11,525 bases of DNA from DATDOO01 sp035293245 (GTDB lineage: Bacteria > Pseudomonadota > Gammaproteobacteria > Methylococcales > Methylococcaceae). Positions 6,296 through 11,525 of this stretch are shown here, in pieces (the first letter of the stretch is position 1; every line of letters begins with the position of its first letter). The stretch covers positions 1 through 11,525 of the forward strand of contig DATDOO010000053.1 of the NCBI GenBank assembly GCA_035293245.1, read 5' to 3'. The translations under genes were made by a program, and so were the position numbers. A model generated the notes under the pieces. That model worked only from the letters and a program-made list of their open reading frames with translations. It did no database searches and was not told the DNA's origin.

Positions 6296-7967
6296 AGGGC
6301 GGCGATGCGCCCTGGCGATCAAGCCCCCCAGCGCCGCCGGATGACGATGCCGTAGATGCAGGGGCGGCAAACCACTGATCCTTGGCCACGACTTTGGGCC
6401 GATCCGGATCGCCTTCATAGGCGGGGGTCATGATCTGCACGCCGTACTCGTTGAACAGATCCAGGATGTTCTGATGCAGGAGCGTGTAAAACTGCATCAT
6501 GGCCCTGGGATTGTCGCAATAGACGTTGAGCTCGTAGGTGACGCAGAAATCGCCCAGCGCTTTTTGCAAAATGAACGGGGGCGGTGTCTGTAGCAGCCCC
6601 GGCGTACGTTCCGCGGCGAGCCGCAGCATCGCCTCGACCTGCCGCCAGGGTGTCTCGTAGCCGATGCCGACGGTGGTGTGCAGGATGAGTCCCTGCGTGT
6701 GGGCGAGCGTGCTGTAGTTGACGATATCGCTGCCCAGAATCATGGAATTGGGGATGACGAGGTCCTCGTTCTTCAGGGAGCGCAGGCGCGTCACCATCAG
6801 GCGTATTTCCACGACGTCGCCGAGGTGCTGGCCGATGCCGACCCGGTCGCCGATCTTGAAGGCGCGCCGGTAGGTCAGGGTGTAGCCCGCGATCAGGTTG
6901 GCGATGACCGAGGACGAACCCAGGGAAAAGATCACGCCGAGAAAGATCGACACGCCCTTGAACGCCTCGGATTCCGAGCCGGGGATATAGGGATAGGCCA
7001 CCACCACGGCGAAGGCGATGACCAGCAGGCGGGCGATCTTGTAAGTCGGCCAGGCCCAGTCGCGGTCGAAATCGCGTAGCGCGATGGTGCCCTGATCGAC
7101 GCCGGCAAAGAACAGCCGCGTGAGCTTCAGGACGTAGCGCGTCACCAGGATCAGAACGGCGATGAAGACCAGATTCGGCACGGCAGCGAGGATTGCCGCG
7201 CCCATGTCGGCCAGTGGGTCCAGAACCAGCGCGAGCAGCCGCTGCCCCAGCGGACGGGTCCAGGGGAAGAGCCCGAGTGCCAGGTTCAGATAGACATAGA
7301 CGATCGCCAGGACCGACAACACCTGCAAGGCATGGATGACGCCGTGCAGGGCCGTCGACAACTGCGTGGCGTGAATGATGCGGTGCGACCCGATTTCAAG
7401 CTCCTCGATCCGGGACTTGAAACGCCGTTCGGCGGCCACATCCAGCCCCCGGAACAGGCGGAGGACGGCGAACAGCAGCAGCCCAGCCGCCAACGTAGCG
7501 CCGAGCGCGTAGGCCGCATGGGCCAACAGGACCCGCGGGCTGCGGTCCTCCCGGTACGCGGCGATGGCCTCGCTGGTTTTGCGCAGGATCGCTTCCGCCA
7601 ACAGCGGCCGGGAAATACCTTCCAGCGCGGCATCCGCATCGACGACGAACATCACCAGCCGGTCGCCGGCGCCGATTTGGGTCCTGTCCCCCGCGTCGAC
7701 GGCTTGCAGCGCGTCGATGGCTATGGACGGATCGGCCGCAATGGCCTTGATCCGCGCGCCGATGGCCGCGGCGCGCTGCTCCGCCGTGTGAGCCGTAACG
7801 CCGCGCACCTGGAACAGGGTTTTGCCGTCCAGCGTGACCGGCGCCCGCCGATGGTCCGCCGCGGACTCCATTTCGGCCGCCAGGGGATCGGCGGCGGGTT
7901 CCACTGCAAACGCCCCCGGCGCCCACAGGACAAGCCAAACCAGGAAGAAGGCAAGAAGGCGTGTCAT
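6279..7967 (-). CDS. MscS-family mechanosensitive ion channel with periplasmic N-terminal domain
   Basis: A 562-residue inner-membrane channel of the MscS family, which opens under membrane tension and releases solutes on osmotic downshock. A signal peptide (residues 1-21, cleavage likely after AFA) is followed by a periplasmic domain (about 22-145), membrane segments near 150-170, 208-235, 255-282 and 310-328, and the pore-lining region at about 336-363 with the Gly/Ala/Ser-rich SLGSSSVIANLIAGY. The beta domain follows (FKIGDRVGIGQ...LGDVVEI...NEDLVIPNS, about 370-410), then a C-terminal cytoplasmic domain to about 530. The last 25 residues are low-complexity Ser/Gly/Ala/Pro and are encoded in DNA with overlapping inverted repeats, so this tail may be repeat-derived. 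Its ATG lies three bases after the DUF2252 stop, and GGAG (7977-7980, inside the DUF2252 end) serves as ribosome site, so translation of the two genes is coupled. At this length it belongs with the large MscS relatives (YbdG/YnaI-like), not the ~286-residue E. coli MscS. Confidence 0.9.
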   Translation of the reverse strand: MTRLLAFFLVWLVLWAPGAFAVEPAADPLAAEMESAADHRRAPVTLDGKTLFQVRGVTAHTAEQRAAAIGARIKAIAADPSIAIDALQAVDAGDRTQIGAGDRLVMFVVDADAALEGISRPLLAEAILRKTSEAIAAYREDRSPRVLLAHAAYALGATLAAGLLLFAVLRLFRGLDVAAERRFKSRIEELEIGSHRIIHATQLSTALHGVIHALQVLSVLAIVYVYLNLALGLFPWTRPLGQRLLALVLDPLADMGAAILAAVPNLVFIAVLILVTRYVLKLTRLFFAGVDQGTIALRDFDRDWAWPTYKIARLLVIAFAVVVAYPYIPGSESEAFKGVSIFLGVIFSLGSSSVIANLIAGYTLTYRRAFKIGDRVGIGQHLGDVVEIRLMVTRLRSLKNEDLVIPNSMILGSDIVNYSTLAHTQGLILHTTVGIGYETPWRQVEAMLRLAAERTPGLLQTPPPFILQKALGDFCVTYELNVYCDNPRAMMQFYTLLHQNILDLFNEYGVQIMTPAYEGDPDRPKVVAKDQWFAAPASTASSSGGAGGLDRQGASPPSALAG

Positions 7968-7970
7968 GGC

Positions 7971-9404
7971 TTATTGCTCCAGATAAACCTCGATGCGGCC
8001 GGCCCTGACCGCGGCGACCAGCGCCTGGTGATCGCGCTCGTTCTGGTTGGCGTAAGCCTGGGCGAAATCGGCCAGCGCCTCGTCGAAGCGCTCGCTCTTG
8101 CCGAGATAGCCGCCGATCCGCGCGGCGTCGCCGGAACGGGCATGGGCCCGCGCCAGGCACCAGCCGCACACCTCGGCGTACTGGCGCATCAGCACCGGGT
8201 CGAAGATTTCCACCAGCGGCTTGATCTTCATGTCGCGCAACTGGCGGACGTAGAAATGCCGACCCAGGTTGGTCTCCGTCCAGCCCAGGAAAAGATCGCT
8301 GGCCGATTGCATCAGGCGCTGCCCCACCACCACCCGCTGGCCGTGGTTGGCGTAGGGCGAGCGTCCCACGTATGGCTCCAGGACGGACGGGCGCGCTTCC
8401 TTGACCTGCAGGAACAGGGGATCGTCAGCACCGGCCATCATCAGCAGGATCGCGCAGCGGGTGCCCACGCTGCCGACGCCCACGACCTTGATGGCGAGGT
8501 CCTTAAATTCGTAACGGTCGAGCAGCAGGCGCCGGTCGGCGGAAAGGGTTTCTCGGTAAAGCCCGAATGCCTCGCGGACGCGCTCCTCGAATTCCGTGCT
8601 GCCCGTTTCCGGCAGGTGATAAATCAGCGGCGGATTGTCGCGGATGCGCGGCGCGCCGTTTTCCAGGGTGGCGAGCTTCGGAAAGTCCTCGTTCGCCACG
8701 TCGCGCTTCTCGGCCTTGGCCATCCGCTTCCTGAACCGTTGCGTCGCCTGTTCGTCGTCGACCATGCCCAGGGCTTTGTCCACGTCGATGTAGGCATACC
8801 AGACGTCGAGGACTTTCATGTCGGCGAATTCGGCCATCCGCTCCCGGTAGCCCCGCGCGCAGGCCAGCGCCGCCTCTCTTGCCTCCTCCTCGCTGAAGCC
8901 GTTGTGCCGCCCGGCGATGACGAAGCTCGCCGCCAGTCGTTTGACGTCCCACTCCCAGGGGCCGGGCAGGGTCTCGTCGAAATCGTTGATGTCGAACAGC
9001 AGGCGCCGCTCCGGCGTGGCGAAAGTGCCGAAGTTGAGCAGATGGCAGTCGCCGCACAGTTGGGCGCGGATGCCCATCACCGGCGTCGTGGCCAGATCGG
9101 CCGCCATGATGGCCGCCCCGCCGCGATAAAAGGAAAAGGGCGATTGCAGCATACGCCCGTAACGGATGGGCAGGAGTTCGGGCAGCCGGCCCTCGCCGGA
9201 TTGGATAAGGATATCGATGGGATCGCGCCGATGCGCCGGGGCGTGCCAACCCGCATGGCTTTTCCGGGAAACCCGTTGTCGCAGCGTCTTGCCCTCGGCC
9301 AGACGTTCCACCAGCGGACTCCCGCCCGGCTGATCCGGCGGAGGGGCTATGGGGCCGGCATCCCGGGCGCCAGCAGTTTTAGGGTGTTTCTTATTCTTGG
9401 TCAT
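7971..9404 (-). CDS. DUF2252 family protein
   Basis: A 477-residue soluble protein of the DUF2252 family, function unknown. Family landmarks are FYRGG (92-96), GDCHLLNFG (118-126), FDINDFDE (137-144), PWEWDVKRLAAS (149-160) and a late YANQNERDHQAL stretch near the C-terminus. The order of GDxHxxN followed by a DxNDFD block resembles the catalytic loop and metal-binding aspartate of aminoglycoside-phosphotransferase/kinase-fold enzymes; the activity implied is inference. The N-terminal 30 residues are basic, then Pro/Gly rich. AGGGAA at 9411-9416 precedes the ATG by about six bases and supports the start. It is followed after three bases by the MscS gene, and its upstream neighbour on the same strand, the caspase-like gene, ends 87 bp before its start. 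That 87-bp gap has TATACT on the minus strand (9457-9462) but no matching -35, so I cannot say whether it has its own promoter. Confidence 0.88.
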   Translation of the reverse strand: MTKNKKHPKTAGARDAGPIAPPPDQPGGSPLVERLAEGKTLRQRVSRKSHAGWHAPAHRRDPIDILIQSGEGRLPELLPIRYGRMLQSPFSFYRGGAAIMAADLATTPVMGIRAQLCGDCHLLNFGTFATPERRLLFDINDFDETLPGPWEWDVKRLAASFVIAGRHNGFSEEEAREAALACARGYRERMAEFADMKVLDVWYAYIDVDKALGMVDDEQATQRFRKRMAKAEKRDVANEDFPKLATLENGAPRIRDNPPLIYHLPETGSTEFEERVREAFGLYRETLSADRRLLLDRYEFKDLAIKVVGVGSVGTRCAILLMMAGADDPLFLQVKEARPSVLEPYVGRSPYANHGQRVVVGQRLMQSASDLFLGWTETNLGRHFYVRQLRDMKIKPLVEIFDPVLMRQYAEVCGWCLARAHARSGDAARIGGYLGKSERFDEALADFAQAYANQNERDHQALVAAVRAGRIEVYLEQ

Positions 9405-9491
9405 GGACTTTTCCCTATCAGGCAGAAGCTTCGATCAGTACGGTAGCCGTGTTTTCAGTATAGCCCTCACTTGGAAAGCTTCCGCAGGACA

Positions 9492-10652
9492 TCAAGGCAG
9501 ATGGCTAGCCGGCGGCGCGACGATGCACAAACGACGCTGGGAATAGTTTTTTTCCAGCCCGACAAGCTGCCGGACGATGTCTGTGGCGCTGCTCTTGCCA
9601 ACCGGCCCCGCCACGCCGCGGCCGGTGGCGGCCGCGATCAGGCTCGCGTAGCTGTCGTGGGGGCCGCCGGCCAGCGCCGTGTGGATCAACACCCCTTTGC
9701 CCTCCCAAGGTTCCGGCTTTTCCGCCACCGCCGTGCCCGGATTGCAGGCGCCGAAGAAAATCAGGCCGTCCACCCGGGCAAGGGCGCGCAGACTGTCGAC
9801 GAAAAGAACAAAGCGTTCAGGAACCGGCTCCTCGCCCGACCGAAAAACGAACAGCGGATCGCGGCAGACCGACTTGCAGGCTTCGAGCCTGGTTTCGCGC
9901 GCAGCCTCGTCCCACACGGCGGCCAGTTGCCCCGGAGAACAGTGGCGCTGCATGCACGCCTGATCGGGCGGTTGCAACTGTTCTTCCAGGCCGCCCAGCA
10001 GCCGGCGAATTTCGGCCTCGTCCTTGCCCAGCAGTTCCTGCCAGCGGCTGGCGAGGTAGTCGCTGAACTCCCGGTTCCGCGAGATATCGTAATGGATGGA
10101 CGTAAAGCGGTGAACGCCGGGCTGCGCCTCGATGGACCGGAGCACCTGTCCCTCGGAACCCGTCGCGGTTATGTTCTGCCCAAGCACGTCGTCGTTGAGC
10201 ACCGGACCGTCGAAGCCGCCGTGACCGATGAAGATCACCCGGTCGAAAGAGTTGGCCCGCTGCGACAACGCCGCGGCCTGACGATAGAAATCCCGCCAGA
10301 TGCGCACCTCGCGCAGCCAGACCACCTCGGCGCCGAAGTGGCTGCGGTAAAACGCCGCGACGCTGGCGGCCGGGCTTTCCGGCCAGCGCTCGTTTTCGTT
10401 CGAGTCCGGCTGGCGTCGCAACAGCGGCACCAGCAACACCCGCTTCGGAGCCTGCACCACCGGCAGGCTGCTCAGTCTCGCGTAGCCATCCCGGCAGGCC
10501 TGTTCTTCTGCCCCAACGGCGCTCCCACATCCCCAAAGAACCCAGACCGCCAGAAACGCGGAGCGCACGCCACGGCTCAGGGAAACCCCGCAAACTTTGC
10601 GCAGGCTGCGAAACACCCGCGGAACCTTGAACCCGGCAATTGGTGAATACAT
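9492..10652 (-). CDS. Exported caspase-fold-like (clan CD-type) protein of unknown function
   Basis: A 386-residue protein I do not recognise as a named family. It has a basic N-terminal region, a hydrophobic segment (about 31-48) and a likely signal cleavage after AVGA; LWGC at 39-42 is a poor lipobox, so lipidation is possible but unlikely. The mature part has the pattern of clan CD cysteine peptidases (caspases, gingipains, CHAT): a hydrophobic strand ending in H144-G (VIFIGHGG) and, after about 155 residues, a hydrophobic strand ending in G-A-C303 (LIFFGACNPG). Additional cysteines at 53, 233, 238, 259, 263 and 376 suggest disulfides outside the cytoplasm. The ATG is well supported: GAGGGA at 10661-10666 lies eight bases upstream. 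It is first in the minus-strand group with DUF2252 and MscS. A substrate cannot be inferred, and a non-peptidase caspase-fold protein is possible. Confidence 0.68.
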   Translation of the reverse strand: MYSPIAGFKVPRVFRSLRKVCGVSLSRGVRSAFLAVWVLWGCGSAVGAEEQACRDGYARLSSLPVVQAPKRVLLVPLLRRQPDSNENERWPESPAASVAAFYRSHFGAEVVWLREVRIWRDFYRQAAALSQRANSFDRVIFIGHGGFDGPVLNDDVLGQNITATGSEGQVLRSIEAQPGVHRFTSIHYDISRNREFSDYLASRWQELLGKDEAEIRRLLGGLEEQLQPPDQACMQRHCSPGQLAAVWDEAARETRLEACKSVCRDPLFVFRSGEEPVPERFVLFVDSLRALARVDGLIFFGACNPGTAVAEKPEPWEGKGVLIHTALAGGPHDSYASLIAAATGRGVAGPVGKSSATDIVRQLVGLEKNYSQRRLCIVAPPASHLP

Positions 10653-10894
10653 GGCGATCTTCCCTCGGCTCGGTTCCCATCCAGCGTGCCGTCAACCGAT
10701 CGCAGAAGCGACGCCCGCGCGCACGTTCCGGCACGCGTGGCGGCGCCGTTCGCAGGCAATGGCCGAAGCAGCGGCAACGTTCGGAAAATTAGACCGGATA
10801 AAATCACTAAAGATGCGAACGGAACCGTTCCTTCAAGGGGTCTATCGACAACCTCCGACGCCGATCTTCTCTTACCCGCCCCTGCAGCGGGTAG

Positions 10895-10923
10895 CCCGGA
10901 GGCCCCGCCGCGGGGCGTCCGGG
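10895..10923. repeat. REP-like GC-rich palindrome
   Basis: CCCGGA-G-GCCCCG-CCG-CGGGGC-G-TCCGGG folds into a 12-bp stem interrupted by one G/G mismatch, preceded by GTAG. The GTAGCCCGGA...TCCGGG form resembles dispersed palindromes I recall from many gammaproteobacterial genomes. It has no T-tract. Confidence 0.6.
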
Positions 10924-10930
10924 GTCGGCG

Positions 10931-10962
10931 TCCGTGTTTCTGGCCGAAACTGCCCATGAACC
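10931..10962. repeat. Second copy of the CCGTGTTTC-GCCGAAAC-CCATGAAC module
   Basis: Bases 10932-10961 share CCGTGTTTC-N2-GCCGAAAC and then CCATGAAC with 2955-2991 at the other end of the window; the copy here lacks about six bases between the two blocks. Both copies have the inner GTTTC/GAAAC hairpin (here 10936-10940/10946-10950). The shared text over 25 matched positions indicates a common repeat family. Confidence 0.65.
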
Positions 10963-11035
10963 TGAACCCTTTTATCGTTGGCGGCGTAGACCGGGCCGGT
11001 AAGGGGTTTCCCGATTGCGCCATTGGAACCGGCAG

Positions 11036-11150
11036 GGCCGCTCAACCACCCCGGCGCTGCGCGCCACCCCTCCTTCGGAAGGAGGGGATTTTCCTTTCCC
11101 CCGCCTTTGCAAGGCGGGGTCGCCCGAAGGGCGGGGGCGGTTGAGCGGCC
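11036..11150. repeat. Large cruciform repeat with four inner hairpins
   Basis: GGCCGCTCAACC (11036-11047) and GGTTGAGCGGCC (11139-11150) are perfect 12-bp inverted arms. Between them are GGCGC/GCGCC (11053-11065), CCCCTCCTTC-G-GAAGGAGGGG (11067-11087, a perfect 21-base palindrome around one G), CCCCGCCTT/AAGGCGGGG (11099-11107/11111-11119) and CGCCC/GGGCG (11121-11133). As RNA this is a closing stem with four side hairpins. It looks like a dispersed non-coding repeat. Confidence 0.72.
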
Positions 11151-11461
11151 TCGACGGCTCAAGCGGAGCCGGATCACGGTATTTGGCTTCGTTGTGGCCG
11201 ACGACCTCGAACATCGGGGGCGATGGTTTTCCACACAAAAACCGCCCGTCCGCTCCGCAATTTCTCGGCGCTAAATACTGGATTTTCCTCCGGAAAATAC
11301 GGTGTTCACCCTACATCATTTCCGCCCAACCTTCCCTACTCTTAAAGCGCGTACCAAAAATGCCGGGAAGGCATCAGCAGCTACGCAAACCGGCTCTGCG
11401 GCGGCCAACCCCGAGGAGATGCGGCCTCGGGGCGCCGACCACCCAGCCACGCAGGCTGCTT

Positions 11462-11499
11462 CCGCCCATTCCCTCCCAGTACGGGGAGGGAGTGGGCGG
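11462..11499. repeat. 16-bp hairpin repeat near window edge
   Basis: CCGCCCATTCCCTCCC (11462-11477) pairs with GGGAGGGAGTGGGCGG (11484-11499) over 16 bp with one T/G wobble and a six-base loop. The stem is very stable but not followed by a T-run on either strand, so it reads better as a dispersed palindrome than as an intrinsic terminator. Confidence 0.6.
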
Positions 11500-11525
11500 G
11501 AGAGATCGCCGGCGAACCGCAACTG

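Larger units (their letters stand above)
10653..11525. other. Gene-free, repeat-rich intergenic region
   Basis: I see no credible gene in these roughly 870 bases. Open frames exist on both strands, but their translations are Arg/Pro/Gly-rich text with no domain, and they run through perfect inverted repeats. The first 200 bp must hold the promoter of the caspase-like gene; a 14-bp dyad GAACGGAACCGTTC at 10817-10830 is the only candidate operator. From 10873 onward the DNA is a string of hairpins: TACCCGC/GCGGGTA (10873-10893), 10895-10923, 10931-10962, 11036-11150, CGGCTC/GAGCCG (11155-11171), ATTTTCC/GGAAAAT (11282-11298), CCCCGAGG/CCTCGGGG (11409-11432) and 11462-11499. No tRNA or rRNA is visible. 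Confidence 0.7.

Noticed and set aside
7332..9446. A 704-codon plus-strand frame opposite MscS and DUF2252
   Set aside because: It crosses two well-supported minus-strand genes and reads as GC-driven antisense text with no motif.
9457..9462. TATACT on the minus strand as a -10 box for the DUF2252 gene
   Set aside because: No acceptable -35 hexamer at 16-18 bp, so it is not listed as a promoter.
9471..10646. A 391-codon plus-strand frame opposite the caspase-like gene
   Set aside because: The minus-strand frame has a signal peptide, an excellent ribosome binding site and His/Cys motifs; the plus frame has none.
11040..11146. Integron attC-like ends: GCTCAAC (RYYYAAC) and GTTGAGC (GTTRRRY) 107 bp apart in the right order
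   Set aside because: The ends are degenerate and expected in an inverted repeat of this type. attC folds as one imperfect stem, whereas this interior forms four independent hairpins, and no cassette gene or integrase is near.
10972..11274. Short frames across the second intergenic region (some with a good-looking ATG)
   Set aside because: They run through the 11036-11150 cruciform and show only Arg/Pro/Gly-rich text without domain or ribosome site.
11360..11440. Resemblance of CTACGCAAACCGG with following stems to a cyclic-di-GMP (GEMM) riboswitch
   Set aside because: The conserved ACGCAAAGCC and partner GGGCAAACC blocks are not present together, and no downstream gene is visible in this window.

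Overview
The window is GC-rich, mostly coding DNA that looks like a gammaproteobacterial methanotroph chromosome (Methylococcaceae-like). The main clue is the left edge, where three overlapping plus-strand genes match the mxaC-mxaK-mxaL tail of a methanol dehydrogenase maturation operon (two von Willebrand A membrane proteins around a small TPR-like membrane protein). Family assignments come from reading motifs; no database search was possible.

Layout. 1-1846 (+): mxaC (3' end only), mxaK and mxaL, coupled by short overlaps. 1880-2935 (-): AI-2E/PerM-type membrane transporter, convergent with mxaL. 2936-3441: about 500 bp without a gene, filled by a highly structured dispersed-type repeat whose core is bounded by a 10-bp inverted repeat. 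3442-3801 (-): small SpoIIAA/STAS-like protein. 3880-5469 (-): sigma-54 enhancer-binding regulator with a cysteine-rich sensor domain. 5677-6258 (+): divergent beta-carbonic-anhydrase-family enzyme. 6279-10652 (-): MscS-type channel, DUF2252 protein and a secreted caspase-fold-like protein, all co-directional. 10653-11525: about 870 bp without a credible gene, packed with hairpin repeats, one of which shares a module with the repeat at 2954-2992.

The most interesting part is the 5442-5677 intergenic region. It holds a textbook -24/-12 sigma-54 promoter (TGGCAC-N5-TTGC at 5588-5602) facing the carbonic-anhydrase-like gene. About 100 bp upstream are two dyads of the same form, RTGAA-N7-TTCAY, exactly 20 bp apart, which suit a Fis-type activator. 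A weak IHF-like site lies between, and a hairpin covers the ribosome binding site. With the divergent regulator this forms a self-contained inducible unit: a sensor-activator controlling one zinc lyase/hydrolase of the clade that includes COS and CS2 hydrolases as well as carbonic anhydrases.

The second point of interest is the minus-strand group 10652 to 6279. It encodes an exported protein with a clan-CD-like His/Cys arrangement, a DUF2252 protein with a kinase-like catalytic-loop pattern, and a mechanosensitive channel translationally coupled to the DUF2252 gene. Whether the three act together is unknown.
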